This document shows, one piece after another, positions 45,376 to 57,500 of a DNA stretch of 64,000 nucleotides. The stretch lies in assembly GCA_001931905.2 (NCBI GenBank), contig MSJI02000724.1:1-64000 (forward strand), written 5' to 3'. The DNA is from Cladosporium sp. IMV 00045. Lineage: Eukaryota > Ascomycota > Dothideomycetes > Cladosporiales > Cladosporiaceae. Positions within the stretch are counted from its first letter, which is position 1. The number at the start of each line of letters is the position of its first letter. The translations under genes and the position numbers were made by a program. The notes under the pieces were generated by a model. It worked only from the letters and a program-made list of their open reading frames with translations. It was not told the origin of the DNA and searched no databases.

Positions 45376-47469
45376 GTTGCAATATGTGCGATGTATGTGT
45401 AGATGGTCTTCTTTGATCTAATATCAGGTTGCCTCGTCGCAAGCGGTAGCGTGCAAGACCTCTTCTGGAGTGCAAGCAAGGGTCGAATTGTTGCTTTGCA
45501 GTTGTGCTGCTAGTGTGTTTTGTTGTGTTGATGGCTACAAAGTCAGGGAACCCCGCTGGTGGTTAGAGGGACGCTCTCAGAACGGCTTTGAAGCCTGAGG
45601 CATGAAATTGATGCCTTGCTCAACCATTGCTGATTCTGTTCCCATACCACATCACATACATGTACCTATTTTGCATTCTTACCAGCAAACCGTATCGTCA
45701 ATACTGGTTGCATTCTGACCTCCAGCCCGATCTCGTCGGTTTGAAAGATTTCTACGCCATTGCCACCAAAGCTCTGCTCGTTTCAAACATGTGTGCATGG
45801 ATTGAAAGGATCTCACTAAGTCAGTGGGGTCAACTGTGAAAATGGGATATTCGATCTCAAAACACAAGTTGAACAAAGAAGCTCAGATTCTTGGTGATGA
45901 CAGGAGAATACTCAACTTGATCACAGTTCCCTCACGAACATGTCCACCTCCCAGCTGACCTCAAATATTGACTAGACATCGACAATTACAAATTTCGGAG
46001 CGGTAACATCGCTCGTGATATTCCTGTTATCAAGCTTCTCGTATATACGTTCGACAAATTAACCTTTGTGAGTTGATCAACACTGATATTCCTCTTCGGA
46101 CACAAATCCCCCAGACCTTGGCCGAACCGAGGGCGCTAGGGATGCAAGATTAACGGTCCTCTTCGAAAAGGAAGGTTGCAGTCTGTAGTGCCGTGGCATG
46201 TCCAAAAAGCGGGCATTCGGACATCCGAGACGCGAAGTAACCCTATATCAGGATTGCATATGAAGCATGATTGTATGTATGGATTTGGAGCTTAGCATGG
46301 TCATGTGGTAAGCACATACACCAACAACTATCAGGCTTCGGTCTTCTGTCTGAGCGAGGTTGACTGTCGGAAAAGAAAAAATTATTCAGCCGCGGAGAGC
46401 GCAGAGCTTTGGGCTGTTTCCAACCTAGGCGTTGAAACCGTCGCTGTGGGACCCTCAGGCAATATAACGTTGTTGGACGTTCGCATGTTTGCATCGACCA
46501 AAACGATCGAAATTGGGATCCGGAGAGGAAACAGATCTTGACGAGGTGGAACAGGCCCAACTGGCCTCGGTAACAAGACCGAGTGTCTCCAGGCGATTCC
46601 GGGTCGATTGACGCTGTGAAATGACAGTACACGATATTTGGTGTCGCCCTTATCTAGAAACGGCTCCAACCTTGATCCTTGAAGAGAAGGGTTCGAGAGG
46701 TCGGTTGACAGGTGGTCTGTGGGCGCCTTCCAAAGACGGCCTTGAACCGCGCGATGTTGTTAGAAGGCGATTTTCGGATGACTCGGGCACCAGACTTCGG
46801 CCAACACCGAATGCAGGCCATTCCTTCCGCGTCGAGTGGCGGGAGTGGTCCCTGTTCTGTCGCAGATATCACCTTGACTGATTTTGCTTCTAACCTGTGC
46901 ACTTGAAGACTGATCAGCCAAAGTGAGGTGGCTTTCTCGTCGCTCATCACTCGTGCGCTCACCTAAGCATGACAAGCGTTCACACAAGATTTTGGCAAGA
47001 CTCGGCCAAGACGGGGTGGCGGCCGCATGCGAGGGCTAATCTATGCGGCTCAGGGATCTAGCGCTTTGGGGCGTTGCATTGGGCGAGGCTTGGTCAAAGA
47101 TCGCCCGACACTAAAAACCTTATACGGCTGGAAATCTCATCTGTAAAGCTTCATGATTCGCTCCGCCATACTGCCGGACGTGCCAGACTCGCCTGGATAA
47201 TGTCTTTTGTGGAACCAAATCCACGTTCGCGTGGTGTCCGAACACAGCGAAGAGATAGCGGCATGGCGGCAACGGATGGGACATTGATTACCGAGGAAGA
47301 TAGGGTGCTCGCGGCCCTTACCCACACCAAAGGCGTGGGGAAGTGATTCAAATGTAAGTAGGGCCACCGTTCCAGTCGTATTCATTCTCCTGGTTGTCAT
47401 CTCGTTACTCTCCTCGACACACATCTCGCGAAGCTCACCTGCAACTTCTTGGTCGGTCACGCTGCCACC
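45376..47469. other. Divergent promoter region, EB1 B and PTR2 B
   Basis: No gene supported, although the region is conserved throughout with 59802-61894. Open frames differ between copies by frameshifts. Shared elements include CCCTTATCTAGAA near 46650 (an AGATAA GATA-type site on the minus strand). The PTR2 start has a good Kozak context (CCACCATGG). Confidence 0.5.
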
Positions 47470-49523
47470 ATGGCTCAGAACCACGAGGATACAGCTGCCG
47501 AGCTGCACGCGGCTGTTCAGCAGAATGTGGTCGATGGTGGAAACCACCGCGTCGAGGACGCGACCGGTGCTGGACTACCTGTTGTCGAGAAGGCTGGATT
47601 CCAAGACTACGAAACAGGGTCGGCCATCGATGGTGAAGAGCCGTCGGAGCATGAGAAGAGGACTCTGCGCCGCATAGGCGACAAGTTCCCGGCATCAGCC
47701 TACTTGATCGCGGTCGTTGAGTTGTGCGAACGATTCACCTGTATGTGGATCGCGTCATTGTTTGAGAAAGGTCGTACTGACAGCGTTTGTAGACTATGGT
47801 TGCCAAGGTCTCTTTCAGAACTACATCGCCAACCATCCCGATGGACGTGATGGGCCTAAAGGTCTTGGTCTTGGACACGCTGGTGCAACCGGTCTCAATG
47901 TGTTCTTCCAGTTCTTCTGCTACGTGACACCCATCCTTGGTGCCATCATTGCCGATCAGTATCTTGGAAAATACAACACTATTCTGGTCTTCGCCGTCAT
48001 CTACTGGGTCGGTGTAAGTAAAATGTTCCACGTTGAGATCAGAGATGTGAGATCGCCTATACTGACATTTTTGGCAGCTTGTGATCCTTTGGACTACCTC
48101 TCTTCCCGTCGCTATCGAACACGGTGCCGCACTCGGTGGCTACATCGCTGCAATTATTGTCATTGGATTCGGAACCGGTGGCATCAAATCAAACATCGCA
48201 CCTCTCATTGCCGACCAATACACACGCAAAAAGATGGCATTGACTACAATCGCAAAGACCGGCGAGAGGGTTATCATCGACCCGGCGATCACTTTCCAGA
48301 GGATCTACATGATGTTCTACGCTTGCATCAACGTGGGATGTCTATCTCTCCTCGCTACGCCATTTATGGAGCAGTACGAAGGCTTCTGGACTGCCTACCT
48401 TATGTGCTTTTGCATGTTCTGCATCGGTGTCGTGGTCCTCGTTCTTTCCAAGAAGTATTACATTGTTAGGCCTCCCCAGGGCTCGGTCATTACGGACGCT
48501 TTCAAGGCTCTTGGTCTCATGATCGTCGCCCGTGACACGAATGCTGCAAAGCCTTCGTGGCGTGAGGCTCACGGCAAGGTCAAACCTGTCCCGTGGAACG
48601 ATCACTTCATTGATGAGCTGAAGAGAGCTCTTCGTGCATGCAAGGTGTTTGCCTGTAAGTTTATGAGACATCTATTGGCTTGAGTGACTTGTACTGACAT
48701 TTTTGAAAGTCTACCCCATCTTCTGGGTCTGCTACTCCCAGTTCTCTTCCAACTTCGTGTCCCAGGCTGGTCAAATGGAGGGTCACGGCATGCCGAATGA
48801 TCTGATGCAGAACTTCGATCGTAGGTCTCAACGAGCACTTCCATTGACAGACATTTTACTGACGTTCTTTTCAGCCATCTCGATTATTGTCTTCATTCCC
48901 ATCTTGGACAAGGTGGTCTACCCCATCCTACGCAAGATGAAGATCGAGCTTAAGCCCATTGCTCGCATTACTATTGGTTTCTTCTTGGCCTCGCTCTGCC
49001 TGATGTATGCTGCCATCGTTCAGCACATTATTTACTCTGCCGGACCTTGCTACGGCAGCCCTGGAAAATGTGAAGCGGGTATGGATGGCAACTCTCCTCT
49101 GCCCAACCACGTGCACATCGCTGTGCAAACGCCTGCCTACGTGTTCATTGGTCTCGCTGAGATCTTCATCTCTGGTAAGTCATCTCTTTCAGAAATTCAC
49201 ATTGTGAATCATCATCTGACATACGAACAGTCACCGGTCTTGAATACGCCTACACCAAGGCTCCCCCATCCATGAAGTCGTTCGTCCAGTCACTCTACCT
49301 TTTCACCTCTGCCATCGGTTCTGCTATCAGCGAGGCCCTTGTCCCAGCCACCGGCGACCCAGCGATCATGTGGATGTACACCGGTGTTTGCGTCGCCGCC
49401 TTCATCACTGGTATTATCTTCTGGTTCATCTTCCACCACTACGATGACCAGGAGGCTGAGATGAACGAGTTGGAGGCTCGCATCGAGGAGGAGAGGGCTG
49501 CCAACGAGAAGCAGATTGATTGA
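47470..49523 (+). CDS. PTR2: Proton-coupled di/tripeptide transporter, PTR2/POT family, copy B
   Basis: Plasma-membrane H+/oligopeptide symporter. Coding is join(47470..47740,47793..48013,48078..48654,48710..48820,48875..49174,49231..49523), 590 residues, six exons with consistent phases and TACTGAC branch sites in several introns. The hydrophilic N terminus (about 1-75) precedes 12 membrane spans. The ExxER motif is VELCERFTYYG, with the first intron inside it. The PTR2 signature is GAIIADQYLGKYNTI, followed by FYACINVGCLS. A large loop (RPPQGSVITDAFKALGLM, then KPSWREAHGKVKPVPWND) is typical of fungal PTR2. The later half contains YSQFSSNFVSQAGQM, then ISEALVPATGDPAIMW. The C terminus is a charged Glu-rich helix. 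Copy C at 61895 differs at only a few residues. Confidence 0.93.
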
Positions 49524-49537
49524 TTTTGACGACTGAT

Positions 49538-49573
<36 letters not shown>

Positions 49574-50229
49574 GGTGTGATGAATGTAATATTACATAAC
49601 ATAGAGACGAATAAATTTAGACGTTCACAGAATTGCTGATTCAGCGGTTGTCATCCTACACAACTCGGCAAACGACATCAACTAGGAGCAGCTCACACGG
49701 AAGTCTTATCAAGTTCGCAGCAAATTGACACTGAGTATCCCACTATCGATTACAAACAGTCCTTGATGGTCTAGTGGCGCTTATAAAGATGACCAAAAGA
49801 GCTTTCTGCTTGGTTGCACCGAATCGAACATCGAAAGCACAGGCCTCACATCCGCATCACTCCACCTTTCAGAATGGGATCCCTTAACCGCTCAGCCGGT
49901 TTGCCTTCTGGACTCTTACGGCCGTAGTAGCATATCAAAAACCTGCGACTTCTATTATTCGATATACCATCGACTTCATTTCTCATCCGGAGCCTCATTA
50001 CTCCAAATGTGCCCAGCAACCAACCAGTCATTGAAGAGGCGATCAAGCATACGGCCGGACGATGGCTTGCAGCCTGATGCAAAAACTGCTCGCGACTGGG
50101 ACTTGAGCGAGTGAGAGATGGATATATAACCAGGCCTATTTTCCGTTCAGAAATGTGATCTCGAACACACGAGAACTGTATCTAAACGCTTCAGCCTACA
50201 ACAAAGCACCACAAACAACAAATCCAACC
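49524..50229. other. Intergenic with TTGA tetranucleotide microsatellite
   Basis: Right after the PTR2 stop is a TTGA/GATT repeat (about 49537-49573), nine units here against about four at 63960-63976. The rest holds the hydrolase promoter; no gene seen. Confidence 0.6.
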
Positions 50230-51256
50230 ATGCCATTCACTTTTGATCCAGACGTCGCTCGCGGCGTGGCGGCCATGTCCTCCAACGGCCCTCGACCTTC
50301 GCCACCTGTATTCTAATCCTCATAATCCCTAAATCAATCCCTAAATTAACTCTTTCCAGGTAGGAGAATCCAGTATCCCCGCTCGCCGCCAACGAATGGA
50401 AGCCGGCATCACATCCATGCTGGCCAACTTCCCCGACAGCCCCGACGTCCAGTCCACCGACTTCCACACCAAATCCCACGACGGTCACTCCGTCCTCCTA
50501 CGCTGGTATAGCCGCCGCGACCGCATCGACCCTTCCACCCCCGGCCCCGCGATCCTGCACATGCACGGCGGCGGCGTCTTCGCCCTCTCCGTAGACGTCT
50601 GCGACAAATTGCCCAGATTATACGTCCAGAACACCGGCGTCCCTATTCTTTCCGTGGACTACCGCCTCGCGCCTGAAGTGAGAGCTCCGGTTCCCACGCT
50701 CGACTGCTTCGCCGGTTTGAAGTATCTAGTCGACCACGCGAGCGAGTTGGGCGTTGACCCAGCCCGCATCGCAGTCATGGGCGAGTCGGGCGGGGGCTAT
50801 CTGGCCGCTTCGCTGACGCACCACGTCAAAGCCGTAGGCGGGCCAAAACTCTCCAAGCAGATTCTCATCTACCCCATGCTAGACGGCCGGCCGCTCGTTG
50901 TCGAGGAGAATCTCGCTCCTTTCCTCGTCGTGGATGTGCCGGGCGATAATGCCACAGGATGGCAGGCGCTGCTCGGAGACAAGGCTGGAGGCCCTGACGT
51001 CCCGGCCGTTCATGCGCCGGGACGAATGACTATTGAGGAAGCGAGCGATATGCCGCCGGCTTATGTGGAAGTTGGACAATTGGATCCGCTACGTGAGGGA
51101 TGTTTGGACTATGTGCGGAAGCTTGGAAAGGCAGGTGTTGATGTGACTTTTCATCTGTGGGCGGGCGCGCCGCATGTGTTTGAGTTTATGGCGCCGGAGG
51201 GAGAGTTGGCGAGGTTGGCGATGGGGGAGAGGTTTAGGGCTATTGGGAGTTTGTGA
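50230..51256 (+). CDS. Alpha/beta hydrolase, HSL-type esterase family
   Basis: Probable cytosolic carboxyl-ester hydrolase. Coding is join(50230..50307,50360..51256), 324 residues. The short first exon encodes MPFTFDPDVARGVAAM.. and joins at ..PSPP-VGESSIPARR. Hormone-sensitive-lipase family features are the oxyanion motif HGGG (His95), the nucleophile in GESGGG (Ser169), Asp268 in GQLDPLREG and His298 in GAPHVFEF, plus the family loop SVDYRLAPEVRAPVPTLDC. There is no signal peptide or membrane anchor. A fragment of a second copy lies 160 bases downstream (51418-51525). The natural substrate cannot be inferred. Confidence 0.9.
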
Positions 51257-51417
51257 GGGGTTTAAGAACTGATGAAGTTTTCTTGCTGTGAGAAGTTCTG
51301 AGAAATTGGGTCCCTACCTCTAGATTATAGGGAAGGGCTAGCAGAAATGCATGTTGCCATTTATGATCAACTACTTGAACAGAATAGCCAAACAGTATAG
51401 CAAGCTCCCAGTAGTGC

Positions 51418-51525
51418 AACCCTCGTCCCCTGTAAGAAATCCCTAAACTAACTCCTAATTAGGTAGGAGGATCCAGCATCTACGCCCGCCGCCCACAAAA
51501 GGAAACCGCTGCCGGATCGAAGGGT
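51418..51525 (+). pseudogene. Relic of a tandem hydrolase copy (exon 1 end, intron, exon 2 start)
   Basis: Resembles 50294-50420 of the intact hydrolase: an exon-end CCTCGTCCCCT, a shortened intron keeping ATCCCTAAA and CTAACTC, then an acceptor and GTAGGAGGATCCAGCATC, translating VGGSSIYARRPQKETAAGS against VGESSIPARRQRMEAGITS in the intact gene. It ends at an in-frame stop soon after; no further hydrolase sequence follows. The last codons of the mucin gene on the other strand run through it. Confidence 0.7.
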
Positions 51526-54500
51526 TGATTGCAGAGTGGGTCATTGGCGGTGGATGTTGGCGAGGTGGTGGATGTTGGCGTGGTGTATGTTGGCGAGAAA
51601 GTCCTGGTGTTATGTCCAGGCATATTCGCCGGTGCAGTTGCCTTCATGTCCCAGTTGGGACACATCGGCGTGCCGCAGACTTTGGTCGTGGTGACGACCT
51701 CGGAAGACTTTTGCGACTCGCAAATGCAGGAATAAGGCATGTCTGCTGTGACCGAGCGAAGGTCGGGGGCCTCCCCTGATGTCTTCTTCAGGGGTGGCGT
51801 GCTGAGTATCTTTCCAGGAGCTACGCGTGTGCATTTTCCTAGACCGGAGCGTGTGGGCGGAGTGCAAATCTGAGGGACAGGAATTAGCTAGAGAGTTTGT
51901 CTAAGTTTGAGAGATGTTTGGGAACTTACTTCGGGGGGCACCCAGTCGTCACCTTGGTCGTCTAGCGGTGAGATGGCGCCAGAGCTATCAAGAGACAGAC
52001 AGACGGAGGTATTCGGCCTGATACCGTTTTCAACTTGGTCGTTGCCGACGGTCAAGTTGGCGCCCAGCGTGCAGGTCTGATTGAAGAATCCATCTTCTCC
52101 TTGTCCTTCATCTTGTTCAGCTGTGAGATTGAACCCACCTGTGGAGTTACTACAAGATGGCGATTCGCCTTCTAGAGCGCCATCGGGCTCATATGGTATT
52201 GTCACGTTTTGCATGGGACATGAAGAGTTCCGTTCACCGTCTTGTATGCCGTCGGGGCCTTGAATGAGAGTGCCGTTTGCCGGACATGTCGCACCGCCGG
52301 CTACAGTGCCGTTCAGCTTGCAAGATTTGGAGCCCTCAGATCCTTGGTCATCGTCGAAAGTAGGAGCCGTGCCGTTCAACACAGGGCATGGATTCTTCTT
52401 CGGCAGCCCGTTCTGGCCTTGATCATCTAAGACCGAGACATTGATGCCAGGGTACACTGGACATGTCTGGTTGCCGCTGGGAAGACTGCCGTCCTCTCCT
52501 TGTACGTCATCTGGTGCGACCATAACCATAGTTGGGCAAGTGTCGTCTATGACCGAAGTGGTCGTGGCGCTGACGGAACATCCTCGCATGACCGTGCTGA
52601 CTGTCTTTGTGCAGGGTGTGTATGTCGAGCCCGCCGACACAGACTCCGTGCAGTATTTTGTCATTTCTGTGGCGGTCTGAGTCGTCGAGCAGCTATCGAA
52701 CCGGGCCGTAGTTCTCGCCGTTGCCTCGCATCCCGTTGTGACCTGTCGTTCTGTGCCTGTACAGGTAGTGCCCAGTGAATATCCTGTAGACGTGTTGCCC
52801 ATCGTGGTAAAATGGGTGAAGATATTGCATAGTTCTGTGACTTCCGTCACGAATCGGGTCTCGCATTCGCTCTCGCTGTCGGATGAGCTCATCGATCGAG
52901 AAGGCTTTGCTGTGGGTTTCGGCGTCGGTTTGGGAGTGGACTTCCAACTTGGTCTTTCGGTTAAGCCATCAAACGGATCACTGGTCGGAGTTTCAGATAG
53001 CCTCGCGGTTGGATTGTCCAAAGGCCCCGGTGTCCCCGTAGGATCCGAGTCGTCTGAGCCATTCTCGTCGTCGTCGTTATCGTTGTCGTTATCGTTATCA
53101 TTGTCATTGTCGTTATCATCATCATTGTCGTTATCATCATCGTCGTCGTTATTATCATTGTCATCATTGTCGTCATTGTCGTTATTATCATTATCATCAT
53201 GATCATTATCATGATGGTGCTTATGCTTCCCACACCCAACGAAACAAATATGGATATCGCAAAGAGGGCCGAAACAGCCCTTCCCGCCAGGCTTGATGAT
53301 ATCGCAGATCGGGCTGCTGCAATGCACGTCCAAACTCCAGCCGGGAAGCGGACCCTTGATGCCTGGACATGAACCACAAAGTGGGCCACCGGGATGAGTG
53401 TTGCGCGGGAAGCCAGCGATGAATGGGCCTGCGGTGGGCAAAGGGAGGTCTGCTGCTAGGCAGGAGGAGCTGGTTGTGGTGGAGACAGGAGGGAAGACGC
53501 TGCTTATAGGGAGGAAGCTTTGCTGACCCTCCGGCCAGCAGGCGCCGTATTTTGGGTTGCAGCTGGGGAGGGAGCAGGCTGATTGATCGGTGCCGCTGGT
53601 GGATTTTGAGTTAGCTGGGATATTCATGGAGAGCGAGAGGCGAAGTGGGACTTACCATTTTCCATCCGAACTGCAGCATTGCATTTCAGGGCAGCTCTTA
53701 CCGTTGGCTATGCCGCATATGCCGTCCTTACTTTCTGGGTGCTCTGGCGCCGGACATCCATCTCCGGGTGGCATCCAAAAACCGCATGATGGGGCAGGAT
53801 ACAGTGGCGCTGCAGTGAAAGTCGCAGATGGCGCACCACTAGTCATACTTGGGACCGGGAGTGGTTTGAGTGACATCTCGGTTACTGTGACTGGATCGAT
53901 TTTCACCGTGGTGACATAGCTGTACATTACCCCCGACATTACAGTGCAAACGGAGGAAGTAACATCGGGATAGCTTAGAGTTGCAGGTTTATCGAAAGAC
54001 AGCGCCGGTAGAGTAAAAGTACAAGGCGGCTTGCATGATGCAGAAGTTGCTGCCTCTTCCCAGTCGCCTGTCTGGATAGTAATTTCGTCTGAGAGCGTTG
54101 GCCAAGACCATGATGAACTAGATGCAGTGGAGTCAGTTGATCCATTGCTACCAGCGCCATCTGGCAGTGTAGCTGGAGAAGTAATGCTTGGGTGGCCAGA
54201 TGTGTTCTCGGTAGATTGAGTGGCATGAGTGTTGGTGGGAAGAGAAGATAAGCCGGTTCTCGAGTCTGATGGAGTAGAGAATAAGCTGGTCCTCGAGTCT
54301 GATGGAGTAGAAAATAAGCCGGTCCTCGAGTCTGAGGGAGTAGAGAATAAGCCGGTCCTCGAGCCTCCCTCCGAACGAGTTATCGAAGGCCGAGTGAAAT
54401 TTCCCGTCGACAAGACGGTCAATGATTCTTCTGGCAAGCTAGCAGTAGAGTTGTTCACATCCTTGCTTGTGGAAGAAGCAGGGGAAGATCCAGTCATCGA

Positions 54501-57500
54501 ACCTTTCCTTGAGCTGGTGGCTTTGGAACCGTGACTCTTTTGAGTGTTAGTGGGAAGAGTAGTTGATCCGGTCATCGAATCTGTCTCAGAGGAAGTTCTC
54601 GAAGAATGACGGGTGACATTGCTGATCGACGGTAAGCTCGATGAGTCCTCTGGCACACTAGTAGTAGAGTTGTTCCACGGCTTTCTCGTAGTAGATAGAG
54701 GTGTTTGTTCGCTCATCGACTCTGTCTGGGAGACTTTTGTCAAGGAAGAATGACTAGAGTCAATGGTCGCTGTCAAGCTTGTACGGCTCTTTATAACACC
54801 TGAAGTAGAATTGTCAAACTTCATAGTGGTGGTCAGAGGACCAACTCCGGTCATCGATCCTTCCTCAGAACTGATTGCCGAAGAAGAATGAAAGGAATTA
54901 CTAGTCGCTGTCGAGCTTGTCTGGCTCTTTGCACCATCTGAAGTAGAATCGTCAGATCCTCTGCTGGTTGTAGATATAGGCCCAGCGCCGGTCAAAGATC
55001 GAGTATTTGAGCTGGCTATAGTAGTTTGATCAGTCAAACTGCCTGTAGACAGAGCGCTCGATTGACGATTTGTGTGTGTATCGGTAGCGGAGCCATCCAG
55101 TCTAGCACTTGACGTGTCCGAGGGATTGAGATTGGTTGACACCGTATTATGAGATCTCGTGCCAGGCGATTGAGTCTCCGAACTCGCTTCGGAGGACTGA
55201 TGGGTGACCTCGCCAGCCGACGAAACGCTCGATTGGCGGGTGGTGTGGACAGGAACAACAGAACCATCCGGCCCAACGCTCGCAGTAATCGAGAGGCTGG
55301 AATCGATTGATGTCGAATTGGGGAATCTCGTGCCGGTCGACACTGATTTCTTTGTTTGGTGTGTATTTGACGAGGATCCAAGCGTGCCGGTCGGCAACCG
55401 AGTCTTCGAACTGGCTGTGGGTGATTGTTGAGTGATATCTCCTGTCGACGGAACACTCGATACGGGGTTCGCGCTTACACCAGTAGTGGAGCCTTCCAGT
55501 CTAACACTCGACGTGTCCGAGGTCTTTGGATTGGTCAATGTCGTATTAGGAAAGCTTGGGCCAAGCGACACTGATTTCGTTGTTTCAGGTGCACTTGATG
55601 ATGGTCCCAGCGTGGTATACTTGATTGAATCGGTGTTGGGAACTACGCGTGTGGTCGATGATGATCCAAGCGTGGTATGCGGCCCTGTACCAGTGTTGGG
55701 TGCTTGAACGGCGGTGTTCGTAGAGGTGGAAGATGGGAAGCTGTCTTGGCTCTCTAACGCAGGAATAGAATCTGTCATTCCTCTGCTAGAGGTGTCTGAA
55801 AGGTGGGTTTTTGTTGATGTGACATTCGGGAGTCTGGTGCCCGAAAATGACGAGTGCATGACTCCAAGCGTACTCGATGATGAAGCAAAGGTGCCATGCT
55901 CGCCTAAACCGGTACTCGGGACCTGAGGAGCTTTTGTAGAAGGTTCTGAAGTTACAACGTTCGAGAGTGAGATGCTAGATTGGCTTTCTGGCGCAGTGGG
56001 TGAAAGATCGGTCGTTCCTGTGCTATAAGTCTCCGAAGAATGGGTCCTTGTCGATGTGGTATTAGGGTATATCGTACCAGGAGATGCGGAGCGCGTGACT
56101 CCGTGCGAAGTTGATGATGAACCCAGTGTGCCATGCTTTCCCGGATCGGTCTTGGAAGCCAAAATTGAAGCCAGTGCAGAGGAAGACAGATACGAGACGC
56201 TCGACGTCAATGTTAGGCCTGGTGTCAACGCACCTCCAATATCAGCACTTCCAGAATCTGTGCCACTTGACAGGGTCGAGCTGGCAGAGTTTGTTGATGT
56301 AAAATTCGGGAATCTCGTGCCCGGAGACGATGAGTGCGTGACTTGGTGAGTGGTCGAAGACGTATCAAAGGTGCCATGCTCTCCTGAATTGGTATTGGGG
56401 ATCTGGGAGGAAGCTAGTGCAGAAGACTTCAAGTCTGGGACGCTCGACGTCAAGGTTGGGCCTGTTGTCGACGCACTCCCGAGTCCAGCACTACGAGAAA
56501 TCGTACCCGCTGACTGGGCTGACTGGGTCGAAGTGGTATAGTTTGCTGTGCCATCAAATGTGGATGACGGCGATGACTCGATAGAGGAATGCCGTGATAT
56601 ACTTGAAGAGCTGGATACACTAGTTATGGCCCCAGGATTCTCAGGAATTGAGGCGCTTTGCGGCGAGCTGGAGCTCAGTATCGTCGTCGAGGGGAGGTTT
56701 TTGCTGTTTAAGTCGCTGGTAGAGTTTGCTGTGCCGTTGAACGTGGCCGACGCTGATGACTCAGACGACTGCCATGATGTACCCGAAGAGCTGGACATAC
56801 TGGTTGTGGCCCCAGCATTATGAGAACCCGAGGCGCTTTGCGACGAACTAGAGCTCAATACTGTCGTTGAGGGGGTGACCTTGCTGATGGATCCTCTGGT
56901 ACAGTTTAGTGTGCTGTTGATAGTGGATGATGTCGACTGAGAAGAGTGCCATACTAATACGCCCAAAGTGCTCGATGTGCTGGCGGCGTTTCCGGAGATG
57001 CTTGCATGCTCAGACGTTGGAGTGCTGTGCAACGAGCCAGTGCTTGGTTTTGTCGTTGAGGAGGCGAGCTTGCTGGCTGATTCGCTAATGTCCAGACTAG
57101 CGAGGTCGGTGCTACTTTTCTGGATAGGAGATTGCCATGGTGTGGCAGATGAGCTGGATGCGCTGGCAGTGTCCTGGACAGAAACAGTTGCATTCTGAGG
57201 TGGGGAGGTGGCGTACGATGAGCCAGTGCTTAACTTTGTCGTTGTGGAGGTGGGCTTGCTGCTCGAATCGCTGGTGTTTCGACTCGCGCCGCCAGTGCCA
57301 TATCCCCCGATAGAAGAATGCCATGGTGTGGCGGACGAGGTAGATGCGCTGGCAGTGTCTTGGGCGTTCATGGCTGGACTCGAAGGAAGTTTTGTATCCA
57401 CCGACGATCTCGTGGTCGAATTCGAGTTTTCCCAGGACTTGGGCTTGCTACTTGATGAGCTCGAAGTAGAGGAAGAGGACCCAATCGCATCACTCGTGGC

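Larger units (their letters stand above)
45230..49598 (+). repeat. Duplicated block 3, copy B (direct partner 59655-64000)
   Basis: EB1 exons 1-2, divergent promoter and PTR2. The partner starts exactly at the right edge of gap 2 and continues to the window end. Confidence 0.93.

Noticed and set aside
47074..47346. 90-codon frame upstream of PTR2, also present at 61499-61771
   Set aside because: Conserved only as far as the whole intergenic region is conserved; no independent sign of coding constraint.
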